Source of the DNA: Francisella persica ATCC VR-331
Lineage (GTDB): Bacteria; Pseudomonadota; Gammaproteobacteria; Francisellales; Francisellaceae
Reading direction: 5' to 3'
Length of the DNA stretch: 64,000 nucleotides
NCBI RefSeq assembly: GCF_001653955.1
Contig: NZ_CP013022.1
Coordinates: forward strand, 558,001 to 622,000
Translations under genes and position numbers: made by a program
The notes under the pieces: model-generated
What the model saw: the letters and a program-made list of their open reading frames with translations, nothing else
Told to the model about the DNA's origin: nothing
The model's database searches: none
Part shown: positions 54,968 to 64,000 of the stretch, one piece after another
Layout of the letters: every line of letters begins with the position of its first letter
How positions within the stretch are numbered: position 1 is the stretch's first letter

Positions 54968-55710
54968 ATGAGAATATTAGTAGCAGGAGGCTTAGGCTTT
55001 GTTTGGTAGATAACTATCTAAATACCTAAGTAGTTGACATGAGTTTACTCTCTTGAGTAGGATAGCAAAACAAAGTCTAGGTGCCTACAAAGATCTCATA
55101 ACATGGCAGCAGTTGACACAATAGAATATTGCTAATTATGGTATTGCCATAAACTTATTTAGTTACAACATCGGTCAAAAACGCTAGAGTAGAGAGCAGT
55201 TAAGAATAAAATATTATCAAGACGTATTCAAACCACAAATAATCTTATATAACTGATAGGTAATTATGCATTATACTATATTTTACACTTTGGGTTTGTT
55301 ATAGGTAATGGTAGAGTGCTTGATAAAAATAACACTACCAGCTAAGTTTGGTTTTTTAACTATGTTTGGCGATGGTCATAACATATATGAGTTGGGTAAG
55401 TGCGTATGATTTATCACGAGCTATTGTATTTATAATCGATAATAAACTAGACAGTAAATGAGTATTAAACTTAACTGCACCAAATGTAGCTCAGCATAAG
55501 CTCTTAATCTGGCTTCTAAGAAAATCTCTAGCTAAGAAACGTATTATAAAAATACCTGATGTTGTGTAAAGCTTATGTTTAGGCAAATTGGTGATGAATT
55601 GCTTCTTTCAAGTCAAAATATCAATCCAACAAAATTACAATTCATTGGAATTTGTTTTCGAATATTCAAAAATACAGCAAGCTTTAGAAAGTATATATTT
55701 AATCTTCATG
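54968..55710 (+). pseudogene. YfcH-like (TIGR01777) sugar-nucleotide epimerase, degraded
   Basis: The NAD-binding start MRILVAGG is followed by broken pieces readable across frames: AYKDLITWQQLTQ, NIANYGIAINL, FGFVIGNGRVLDK, FGFLTMFGDGHN, VLNLTAPN and the C-terminal FVFEYSKIQQALESI. These match the short-chain dehydrogenase-like YfcH/TIGR01777 family, whose role is uncertain. Many stops make it non-functional. The end is approximate and overlaps the 3' end of qseC on the opposite strand. Confidence 0.8.
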
Positions 55711-57123
55711 TCGATGATCAAGAGGAATTTTAACAGTAACAGTTAAGCCTTTTTGGTCAGTATTGTTTTGAGCAAAAATTTTACCGTTATGGAGTCTAAC
55801 GATTTCTGCAACAATTGCTAAACCTAGGCCACTGCCTTCTTCACCAGTGCCTGTTTCACGATAGAATCTATCAAAAATACGCTCAATATTTTCTTTAAGT
55901 ATACCAATTCCATTATCTTTTATTTCAACGACTATATTATTTTCTTCTTGATATGAGCTAATCTCAACAAGGCCACCATGTGGAGTATACTTGATAGCAT
56001 TTGAGATTAGATTTTTAAATAGTATTCCAAGTAGGTAGTCATTACTATAACAATATAAATGCTGTTGCGATGGATAAAAGACTATCTCAATATCCTTTTC
56101 TATAGCTTTGATAGCATTTTCGGCAATAAAGGTCTCAAGAACCTTATTTATCATAAGTTTTTTGCCGAATGTAATCTGTTCATTGGGTTGAATTCTACTT
56201 AATGTCAATAATTGGTCAATAATATGAGAATATCTATTTGTTGAGCTTTTGATCCGTTCAAGCTTTTGTTTGATTTCATCTATATCATTAGATGCTAAAG
56301 CTATTTCAACAAGCGTTTTGACTGCAGCTATTGGTGTTTTAAGCTCATGAGCTGCATCACCTGAAAAGCGCTTTTCTCTTTCAAGAGTTTCATGAAACTT
56401 TTCTATTAAAGAATTAATTTGATCAACGATAGATCTTATCTCATATGGTATAATGTCCTCATTAAGTTTTTCATTTTTACGCGGATTTATTTTAGCAACA
56501 CGTTTATTTATACGTTCTAGTGGATGAAGTGCTGTCTTTAATATATAGTAGATAAATCCAATAAGTACGATATAAGTTGATCCTAAAAGTAGGGCAAATT
56601 TAAAGATTATTTGACGTGATATTTTGTCTTTAATAGTGTTGTTAGCAAAAACTGTGATAAGGTTATCATTATCAGTTTTTAGAGTATAAGTATACCAATT
56701 TTTCTGTTCATCATCCTCGTCAGTGTATACCCATCCAAATCCTGTTGTAGAAGTTATTCCATCATAGTTTTTATGAAAACTCGGTAAATTAGAAGTCTTT
56801 AGTAAGAGCTTTTTGTATTTGCGATCGTATACGATGAAACCAATACTTTTGTTGTAGTTTTTTATATTTAAGAAAGAATTTGAGATTCTATTCATTATCA
56901 TGTGGGTGGTATTTTCATCATCTTCTAAAGGATAGATTTTTAGTACAGTCTCGATAACTTCAGCAGCAGTTTTTAGCTGGTAGTCAAAGAGTGAATCATT
57001 TTGGTGCTTAACTTGATAGAAACTAAAAATTGAGATAACGAGCATAAACACTGCAAAAAAGCTTGCGAATGAAACGACAAGAAAACTTAGTATAGAGCTT
57101 TCTTTTTTGTTTTTGAAAAACAT
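55699..57123 (-). CDS. qseC: Sensor histidine kinase QseC-like
   Basis: This inner-membrane sensor kinase has 474 residues. TM1 spans about residues 12-35, a periplasmic sensor region about 36-171 and TM2 about 172-196, followed by a HAMP-like linker. The phosphoacceptor is His259 in AAHELKTPIAAV. The ATP-binding domain shows an N-box (NLISNAIKYT), G1 (DNGIGI at about 403-408) and G2 (GSGLGLAI at about 430-437). No response regulator gene is next to it; in Francisella the kinase named QseC is known to be unpaired on the chromosome and to work with a regulator encoded elsewhere. Confidence 0.88.
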   Translation of the reverse strand: MFFKNKKESSILSFLVVSFASFFAVFMLVISIFSFYQVKHQNDSLFDYQLKTAAEVIETVLKIYPLEDDENTTHMIMNRISNSFLNIKNYNKSIGFIVYDRKYKKLLLKTSNLPSFHKNYDGITSTTGFGWVYTDEDDEQKNWYTYTLKTDNDNLITVFANNTIKDKISRQIIFKFALLLGSTYIVLIGFIYYILKTALHPLERINKRVAKINPRKNEKLNEDIIPYEIRSIVDQINSLIEKFHETLEREKRFSGDAAHELKTPIAAVKTLVEIALASNDIDEIKQKLERIKSSTNRYSHIIDQLLTLSRIQPNEQITFGKKLMINKVLETFIAENAIKAIEKDIEIVFYPSQQHLYCYSNDYLLGILFKNLISNAIKYTPHGGLVEISSYQEENNIVVEIKDNGIGILKENIERIFDRFYRETGTGEEGSGLGLAIVAEIVRLHNGKIFAQNNTDQKGLTVTVKIPLDHRHED

Positions 57124-57239
57124 GTTTTAACTAAAATATATTTACACTTAGCACAATTATAATAAATTTTGAATTTTATTATTATTATTTTTATAATTGT
57201 GTATAATCAAATTTAATATTTTATAAATCATAAGAAGTA

Positions 57240-57530
57240 TAATTTTTGTTAAATCTTGTGAATAAAATAACCCAACCCTTTTATACAAAATACTATGAGT
57301 GTGTAGCTTTGTATTTCTATACTCAAGACAATCTAAGGTTTGATGTGTTTATTACATGCCATCTGCCAAGCTTAGTAAGAGTTTTGTTGAGTTTGATTTT
57401 CCTGCTATTGGTCAGCTTATTAAACTTAGCAAGGATGATTTTAATGATTTTTTTAGAGTACGATTTTGGTACTCACTAACTTAGTTATGCGATAGCTCAA
57501 AAACTATATGTAGTGGCTTATATTACTTTA
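57240..57530 (+). pseudogene. unrecognised plus-strand coding remnant
   Basis: A short open frame, NKITQPFYTKYYECVALYFY, continues DNLRFDVFIT and then reads best in another frame as FVEFDFPAIGQLIKLSKDDF. This looks like a frameshifted gene fragment. Ribosome-binding site and full domain are absent and no family is recognised. It may instead be decay debris of a longer gene. Confidence 0.35.
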
Positions 57531-57539
57531 GTTGCTGAG

Positions 57540-58050
57540 ACATCTTTCCTCGTTCAATATTAGATGATGGAATATTATATCCGATTATGATCAGCATCTA
57601 GAATTAAAACAAACTATATAGATCAATATATGCAAAAACTGTGTCACATCATAGATGTAGTCCATCAGCATTTAAACCAGTATAGTCATGATTATCATCA
57701 AAAACTCTTGCTGTTTAGACACCACAGCTTGGAAACTTAGCCTTTAAGATAAATATTATCTTAGCAAGACTATGCTGAATTTCGCCATTAACATTAATAT
57801 GTGTGTTATTTGTCTTAACCCCTCTATATCCTCATAGAAACCAAAGTTGCTCTTGCTACACCAAGACCTGCAACAACCTCAGGAAAAACAATTTTATAGT
57901 CAAAATAATTATCATAAACTCCAGTAATATACGATTTATGGCAATTACCTCCATTATAGCGAACATTATTGTCAATTAAACAACTGTTGTGACACCTATA
58001 GGTATTTTATCAAAAACTCTTCACCAATTAATACTGTTATTGAGATTATA
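57540..58050 (-). pseudogene. unrecognised minus-strand remnant downstream of the ATP-grasp remnant
   Basis: On the minus strand pieces such as YITGVYDNYFDYKIVFPEVV, AGLGVARATLVS, LAKIIFILKAKFPSCGV and FDDNHDYTGLNADGLH can be read in different frames. They suggest a protein-coding gene in advanced decay, perhaps co-transcribed with the ATP-grasp gene. The family is not recognised and the limits are approximate. Confidence 0.4.
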
Positions 58051-59250
58051 AATCACAAATAAAGATAATATTAAAAGATGTCGCAATATATTTTATCAAA
58101 AAGCTCATAAGTATCTGCTATAACTAGAATCATAACCTTATTATTTAAATCAAGATTACCAATACATGTAATAATAACTCCTTCACTGTCACCATAATTA
58201 TAGTCAATACCATTTAGCTTTAAGATATTGATAATAATCATCAATAGTTGAGCCTTTAGATACTACAACATTACTATGCTATACCCCAAATGCTCACCAT
58301 TACGCAACTCATAAGCTAAGAATCCTGCATATTGCTCCTGTTTGTCTTGCATTTACTTTAAGTAAATAAGGAACTATTTGACCATTAATTTATCGTATAA
58401 GAAGATCAACCCCAAATTATACGTCCATATCACGTAATATCTCTGTCATCTGGCACATAACTCAATTACAGCAGGTTCTTCATTAAATTTAGATTTGTAT
58501 TTATTACTTAAATGAGTCTGACCATTAAGCATCTGATCACTTAGACCTAAGCAAATTCAGCTTAATTAATCATAAATAATTCGACTATGTGCATAAGCTT
58601 TAAAATATCTCTTAGTTCTTTTTTTCACTCTCAAATCTATGGATTCCATAACCAGAACATGCTCGTGGCATCATTACATCATATTCATAGGTTCCGTTAT
58701 TTTTATACTTTCCCAATATATTTCTAAAGCTTTTTCCACGTAATCATCATCACTGATTGTAGATAACTATATTAACACTATGGACTAGTATCTCCTTAGC
58801 ATGTAGCATCTGTCTAAGAAAAGACTTATCATTTTAAAACTGTGTACAACGCTTTAGGCATTGTTTTAATTTTATACCAAGTAGTTCAGCTGTCACTGCG
58901 GTAAATGTAACTAAATGAGTATATTCAGAAATCACTAAACTCTTGAATCTGATCTGCATAATTCATAACTATAGTCGATAATCTATAGTGCTACATTAAC
59001 TTATTCATAGTTAATATATGACCAATATCATAAATATGTAATAATTTTCAACTTTAGGCTACGGTTTTTTAGGTAATATTATTATCTCTATGGTCTTTTG
59101 CTAAAAGGCATAATGTACTCGTAACATACTTATTTACAAATGAGCTTACAAGGTCAACGCAATATATATCGGTAGGATTTGGTATATGAATAGCTTTATA
59201 ACCCCAAATTTTCTAAGAAATAGCGTTTGTTGTCTTTTTTGTCATATGTT
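58050..59250 (-). pseudogene. ATP-grasp ligase, degraded (possible peptide-ligase type)
   Basis: Minus-strand fragments spell out an ATP-grasp domain: AVTAELLGIKLKQ, NDKSFLRQMLHAKE (near 58833-58790), VMPRACSGYGIHRFESEKK (near 58690), MLNGQTHLSNKYKSKFNEEP, INGQIVPYLLKVNARQTGA (near 58390-58333) and a trailing domain with YQYLKANGIDYNYGDSEGV. The NARQTG motif matches the metal-binding end of the fold. The layout resembles amide-forming ligases of the PreATP-grasp/PGM1 kind, but the substrate cannot be told. Dozens of lesions occur across the gene. Limits are approximate. Confidence 0.65.
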
Positions 59251-59289
59251 ATGCACCATTTAATTGTTTTTGTTTCTGCGTAATTACAA

Positions 59290-59760
59290 TAGCTTTAGCA
59301 AAAAAGCTTCTACCATCAGAATTAAATTATTTTGATCTACTTCTAGTTTATCTATATCACAGTTCTCATCATCTGTTGTTGTTTTAGTAAAAGATCATTA
59401 GGTATATCTATACACACAGTCTCTAATTCACAAATAAAATAATGAGCTACTAAATGCTCGGCAAGAATATAAGGTTTATCATACTACACCTCAACACCAA
59501 TTTATTGAAGCCCATAAGATAAAGATTCCAGTAATACTTTAGATGCAAATATGCCGCGTGCATCTCCAGTAAAAAGCTCCTTGACTCTTTTTCCACCCTC
59601 TTTGTGAGCATTCTTATATATATATGTATATGGCGTTTCTATCACTGTTTCAGAATATCTCTCTTGTACTACATTTGGAGAATAGCTATAGATATAGACA
59701 TTGTATGCAAATTTATTTAGTATTATAGCTTTTTGCTAGAGCACTAAGGCAATATGACCA
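59290..59760 (-). pseudogene. unrecognised degraded gene upstream of the ATP-grasp remnant
   Basis: A fairly clean minus-strand stretch reads YSPNVVQERYSETVIETPYT, then KEGGKRVKELFTGDARGIFA, SKVLLESLSYGLQ and LAEHLVAHYFICELETVCID before losing frame. It is on the same strand as, and immediately upstream of, the ATP-grasp remnant, so the two were probably an operon. I cannot name a family. Limits are approximate. Confidence 0.5.
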
Positions 59761-59989
59761 ACTTTTGCTAATTGAAGATGATGGCAAGCTAAATGATAGA
59801 CTTTACGTGATTATTTTTTACGTAAGTTTGCTATTATGATTTGAAGACTAACTTTATGTGGTATGTAAATATTGCAAAATTATGGAATATCATTTTAAGC
59901 ATAAAATAACTAATAAAGTTTTTCAAAAAAATACTTGGTAATATGCTCTCAGAGGCTACAAATAGCACAGATATTGTAGGAATCAAACA

Positions 59990-60279
59990 AAATTACATAC
60001 GGCTATCAAGCTATAGATAAACCAGCTAAACAATGCTCTCATTATATGGCATTGCGAAATGTTTTAAGAAAAATGAACAAAAAATATCTAAATCTTAATA
60101 CCAGTATCTTCAAGAATATTAACTAATATAAAGATTGTAAGATATCATGGGAAGTCCATGTCAGTATAATTAAAATGTATCTTTTAGAACTTGATATACC
60201 TTACTTAAACAAGCAAGATTTCTTTAATCCATACCCTGAGTTTGAATTATATAGACTATTAAAACTTATTAGTGATTAA
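59990..60279 (+). pseudogene. unrecognised plus-strand remnant (C-terminal part)
   Basis: The plus strand reads IYGYQAIDKPAKQCSHYMAL, then RNVLRKMNKKYLNLNTSIF and, after a stop in the middle, SIIKMYLLELDIPYLNKQDF with an ending FELYRLLKLISD and TAA at 60277-60279. It is the tail of a gene whose 5' part is destroyed. Its stop overlaps the 3' end of the MFS gene on the other strand by 11 bases. No family recognised. Confidence 0.5.
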
Positions 60280-61549
60280 GATCAGCTTGTATTTGCTTAG
60301 GTATAAGCATAGCAATTGGTAGGCATACTAACAAGAATATTATTACCATACCAAGAGCATTTTGATAACTTGTGATGGTATATATAGTCGTTGAGTTTAC
60401 TATAAATGTACCAAAGTGTGTAAGTATGTAACCAACAAGTGGTAGTAGAATAATTGGTACAAAGTTGTTTATCATATTTACACCTGCTGTTGCCGAGCCA
60501 GTAGTGCCTTTTGGAGAGATTATTTTAGCTATTCCGAATGTTATAGCTTGAGGGCCAGCTGCAGCTCCAAGTAGGAAATACAACAGGGTAAAAACCAATA
60601 AATTCATTGGTAAATAAAGTATAATAGCTAAAATGATAGCAAGCGAGACTATACTTAAAACTATCATTAAGCGATATCTATTTGTCAGTGAAGCAATAAT
60701 CGCAGCAATTGTAAAGCCTACAGCAGCTCCTATAAATAGTATGCCATTAAAATGTGATGCTAGTTCTTGGCTTAGACCAAATTTAGCTTGAATTAGCCCT
60801 ACACCCCAGAGAGAGCCTAAAACATTAATTGGAATAAACAGTACTGCGCCAATAATACTTGCTGCCCAGAATTTTAGATTACAGAAGATTTTTGTTACTT
60901 TAACTATGGTTTCTTTAAAATTAGCTTCACTTAAATGCACAAATTTCACAACATGTTTAGGATTATCGCGAATAAATATAATGATAAGCAATAATATACC
61001 AACACCAACATATGTAAATACAGCATTACCCTCTCTCCAGCCAAGCTCAGAAACTAAGCTAGAAAGCACTATATCCGTGACTAAACCTCCAAGAATACCA
61101 ACGACTGTTGCAAAACCTATAAACGTGGAAAAAAATTTCTCCGGAAGCCACATTCCAGCCATTTTTGCAGCTCCTGTAAAGCCAAATGCAGAACCTATTC
61201 CCATCAGTATTCTACCTATGAATGCTATTTCATAGTAGTTAGTAGCTGAAAATAAGTAATTTCCTAACACACAAAAAGTAGTAGCAAAACTAATCACTAA
61301 TGTACGATTATATTTATCCAATATTACTCCTGCTGGGATTTGCATGATTGTATAAGATACAAAGTATGCCGATGATAGCATACCTAATTCTGTATGGCTT
61401 ATTCCAAAATCACTAATTAAATCATTGCCCATAACGCTTGGAACACCACGAATAAAAAAGTCATAACCGTAATTAAGCGTTGCAATTAGGCATATTATCC
61501 AAGCCAAAGTGACCGAGGTTTTTGTATTTGGTAGATGTGATTTATTCAT
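60269..61549 (-). CDS. MFS transporter (anion/organic cation-like)
   Basis: This is a 426-residue inner-membrane protein with about 12 predicted helices. MFS signatures are IPAGVILDKYNR in the first cytoplasmic loop and GRILMGIGSAFGFTGAAKMAGMW in helices 4-5. GPQAITFGIAKIISPKGTTG matches the second half. It resembles the broad DHA/ACS-type MFS group rather than the two Fpt-like transporters earlier in the window. It is intact although flanked on both sides by pseudogenes. Substrate unknown. Confidence 0.85.
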   Translation of the reverse strand: MNKSHLPNTKTSVTLAWIICLIATLNYGYDFFIRGVPSVMGNDLISDFGISHTELGMLSSAYFVSYTIMQIPAGVILDKYNRTLVISFATTFCVLGNYLFSATNYYEIAFIGRILMGIGSAFGFTGAAKMAGMWLPEKFFSTFIGFATVVGILGGLVTDIVLSSLVSELGWREGNAVFTYVGVGILLLIIIFIRDNPKHVVKFVHLSEANFKETIVKVTKIFCNLKFWAASIIGAVLFIPINVLGSLWGVGLIQAKFGLSQELASHFNGILFIGAAVGFTIAAIIASLTNRYRLMIVLSIVSLAIILAIILYLPMNLLVFTLLYFLLGAAAGPQAITFGIAKIISPKGTTGSATAGVNMINNFVPIILLPLVGYILTHFGTFIVNSTTIYTITSYQNALGMVIIFLLVCLPIAMLIPKQIQADLNH

Positions 61550-61671
61550 AATTTGCTTTAGATTTTATGTATTAATACCTGTTAGAATACCAAAGAGTTA
61601 TTAATTATCCAAGTAGTAAGATTAGTTGTGTTTTGGTTTTTTTATCTAATAATTTTATAGTTAAGAAATAG

Positions 61672-62700
61672 TTAATTAGAAGTATTATTTAATTTATGTT
61701 CAGCATCAGTTTTGACTAATTTAGATTTATCACTAGCTATATACATATATACTACAAGCAGTACGGATAATGAGAATATTACACTAATAACTAGACCACT
61801 TGAAATAACTACACACCAATATAGTTTCTACTGATAGCACCAGCTCAAGATGAGGTTACAAGAGGTATTACACCAACTACCATTGCTGATACAGTCATTA
61901 ATATTAAGAAGATAATGTGTATTATATCATATTTGTTCATCACTTCATGTTTTTGTAGGTGGTTGGCAAAAATCAACGACCATAATACTTTGCTTTGAAA
62001 CCTTATTAAAGTATTTCAAACTGTGCTGATAATGCCAAGAATATCAGTACTATTGCAAATAGTATTGCCATTTTCGATATATTGACGCGCTGAACATGAT
62101 AAGTTATATGAGAAGCCTTCTGGGGTAGTACGCTTCTAACGACACTTTGTACATACTCGATAACTTGTCCTTGTATGCCAGGAGTCATAACATCTGAAAT
62201 TGTCGATGCGTTTAGCTATTGGAAAGTATTTAAGAGTATAAGAGGCTGTCCTTATATTTTGAAAGTTACTAAGGTTGATAGTGGCACTTCAGAATCAAAT
62301 AAGTTACTAACTTCATTGGAACGAATATTAGATATTACCAAGTTTTTCTTTAGTAAGCATTTCATTCCTAGCTAATTGCGGAATAACTTCGAAACGATAA
62401 CTTTTAAAGAAGAAGTAGTTAATGTAAACTCCAGTATACGAGTAACCTAGCCGTTTTAGCAATATCAGAAATTATAATGCCTAAAATTACGGCTTTATGC
62501 TATCGATATTAAATCAACAGTAGTTAAGGTCACTTTGAGCAAATAGAAACAAGCCACTTTCATCATTTTGTCAATGATCTTTATTAGTAATCTTATCAAT
62601 AGCTTCATAATCGTGTTAACGCTTTGTTTTGTATAACTAAAGATAGTGGAGAGTCACCACGTGGGGTACCAGGTAAAGCAGGCGTTTGGTATGTATATGT
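61672..62700 (-). pseudogene. RND efflux transporter (AcrB family), truncated and degraded
   Basis: Minus-strand pieces represent only the C-terminal third or so of an RND pump: YQTPALPGTPRGDSPLS (near 62692-62646), KSGLFLFAQSDLNTVDL, FKSYRFEVIPQLAMNEM, QVIEYVQSVVRSVLPQ, ISKMAILFAIVLIFLALSAQ and the last helices near VISSGLVISVIFSLSVLLVVY before the stop at 61672. A complete family member is about 1,000 residues; the N-terminal half appears to be deleted. Several frameshifts remain in what is left. Such pumps export drugs and detergents with a TolC partner. Confidence 0.85.
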
Positions 62701-63574
62701 TTGAATACCATGTATTCGGTAACTTTTGCTTGAGCAAATTTACAGCCCTACGACAATCTTATGGTGAGGATTTGCATAAGTCGCTTGAATAGCGATTGAC
62801 CTATTAGAGTCATTAATAAAAGAGTTGATTGCTGTTATCTTTATAGTAAAATTTTCACTAAGATATGAGTCATATTACAAATTTATCTCCTAGCCAATTA
62901 ATTATCATATTTACTTTATTTTGAGGTACTAGGAGTATAATAAAAATAGGGTCGATTGTAGTAAGTGTGGCAGCATTGTCACCATTATTGAAATATTGTC
63001 CTAAACTAATATTTTCTAATACCAACTTACTATCAAAAGGCGCTCTAACTTCTTTGAAACCTATTTGGGACTTTATGTTTTCAACTTGAGCTAGTGCAGA
63101 TAGATAATCAGCATTATCTTTATCAGCAGATTCTTTTTAAGTTGCTCTTTGCTCAAAAGCTTATTATAATGATCTTTTATTATTTTAGCTAGTTTGAGTT
63201 TTGATAAATCTTTTCAAGGTTAGCTTTAAGTTGGGCTGGTATCTAGTTTTAAAAGTAAGTTGCCTTTTAAAAATTATTGACCACTCTTGAAATGAATTTC
63301 GCTAACAATACACCATACTGTGAATATATTTCTGTAGATTGAATTACTTGAGCTTCACCAATAGTGTTATGACTTATTTCTAATCAGTTTTTTTCAAATA
63401 CTGATGATGTTACCACAACAGGCTGTGGCACATTATGCTGCCATGCCTTTTTTGATAATACTTTGAATAAACTCAGCAAAATTAAAAAAACACCATCAAA
63501 AAGTATGTGTTGCAACTACGATAGCAATATAAGCTGTTCTTTTATCTTTGAGTTTATGGAGTTATTTTAAACAT
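62700..63574 (-). pseudogene. RND pump membrane-fusion protein (AcrA/HlyD family), degraded
   Basis: It starts at an ATG at 63574 (MFKNNS), has a hydrophobic N-terminal anchor (LILLSLFKVL), then PVVVTSSVFEKN, ISHNTIGEAQVIQSTEIYSQ, an alpha-hairpin part and the lipoyl-like motif VRAPFDSKLVLENISLGQYF. DNAATLTTIDPIFI and IQATYANPHHKIVVGL follow, and the sequence ends near FAQAKVT (62738-62718), where it runs into RND pump sequence. Multiple stops and shifts make it inactive. It was the periplasmic adaptor for the pump remnant downstream. Confidence 0.82.
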
Positions 63575-63719
63575 AGTTAATTTAATATGAAATACACGAT
63601 TGCTAATGATATTCCAAGTTTTCAAGCACAAGTCAAAAAAAAGAATAGTTCTTTTTGCTTGAGTTGATTTTTTTATTTAATGTCTAAAAAAGCTTTCTTA
63701 AATCTACTGTTTTATCTAA

Positions 63720-64000
63720 CTATTTTCTTAATATTCTAACTAAAAAAAATACACAATTTATGACCAATAATGATATAAAAAATATAAAACTATATACAGC
63801 TGCACTAACGCCAGATATTCGTTCAGAAATATCAGTACAGCTATTGATTGTTCCTGTGATTGATTTGGTAGCATCAAGTAAAAACTTATTACTAACAGCC
63901 CCACAAGCGATATTATTGCTGCTAATATCTGTCAAGAAATACTGCATATAAGCTTGATCAGCGGCAATATATGCACCTAATGCTATTACTATTATGGTTA
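63720..64000 (-). CDS. dsbB: DsbB-like disulfide-bond oxidoreductase, 5' partial
   Basis: The frame is open to the window edge, so only the last 93 or so residues are seen. They contain a membrane helix (IIVIALGAYIAA), a periplasmic loop with two cysteines (NNIACGAVSNKF and TINSCTDISERISGVS), a last helix and a basic end. The spacing of the two cysteines and the flanking pattern match the second periplasmic loop of DsbB, which reoxidises DsbA and passes electrons to quinone. The N-terminal CxxC lies outside the window, so the call needs it for proof. Confidence 0.65.
   Translation of the reverse strand, partial: TIIVIALGAYIAADQAYMQYFLTDISSNNIACGAVSNKFLLDATKSITGTINSCTDISERISGVSAAVYSFIFFISLLVINCVFFLVRILRK

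Noticed and set aside
57246-57479. 77-residue frame as an intact gene
   Set aside because: The first part looks protein-like but the hydrophobic tail is a frameshifted reading; another frame gives a more natural sequence, so it is listed as a remnant.
62175-62375. 66-residue plus-strand frame
   Set aside because: It is antisense to the RND pump remnant, which gives recognisable family text on the minus strand.

Overview
The window looks like a chromosome segment of a Francisella species (Gammaproteobacteria). The DNA is AT-rich. The gene order nuo, hemE, rimP-nusA-infB-rbfA, hisS, Fpt-type MFS, atp, chitinase-like protein, grxD/sodB, ampG, gltA/sdh-suc, apt-glmM-tpiA-secG, acnA, pilT, qseC matches my memory of Francisella tularensis/novicida chromosomes; I could not run a search. 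Core energy and translation genes are intact. Many accessory genes are heavily decayed, with several frameshifts and stops each, which suggests a host-restricted or endosymbiont-like lineage (for example F. persica-like) rather than a free-living strain. That placement is inference.

Layout. 1-5.9 kb: the distal end of the NADH dehydrogenase I operon (nuoJ partial, nuoK-N). 5.9-7.5 kb: ubiK, then a ruined comM. 7.5-8.5 kb: hemE. 8.5-13.6 kb: an initiator tRNA with a clear promoter and terminator, then rimP-nusA-infB-rbfA. 13.6-19.5 kb: hisS, an Fpt-like MFS transporter, zapE and rluC, and a second Fpt-like transporter on the minus strand. 19.6-26.6 kb: the full F1Fo ATP synthase operon atpI-BEFHAGDC. 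26.8-29.6 kb: a secreted double GH18 protein whose catalytic acids are lost. 29.6-33.5 kb: grxD and sodB (divergent), ampG, gltA. 33.9-41.4 kb: sdhCDAB-sucAB on the plus strand, divergent from gltA, so a large part of the TCA cycle sits together. 41.5-44.5 kb: apt, glmM, tpiA, secG, tRNA-Leu(GAG).

From 44.5 kb onward intact genes alternate with debris. Intact: hemW, a GtrA-like protein, a DyP-type peroxidase, acnA, cydBA (a short Q-loop bd oxidase), the histidine kinase qseC, one MFS transporter and the end of a dsbB-like gene. Debris: an unrecognised gene, a PepSY-domain protein, pilT, a yfcH-like epimerase, an ATP-grasp ligase locus with unrecognised neighbours, and an RND efflux pump with its membrane-fusion protein, apparently joined by an internal deletion.

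Taken together the window encodes respiration (complex I, complex II, bd oxidase), ATP synthesis, half the TCA cycle and part of the translation machinery. Functions facing DNA uptake, pili, drug efflux and specialised metabolism have been lost. I saw no CRISPR array, complete insertion sequence or prophage. I found no convincing new system; the most unusual items are the catalytically degenerate GH18 protein, the decayed ATP-grasp locus, the perfect 173-bp repeat in sucB and the palindrome between grxD and sodB.
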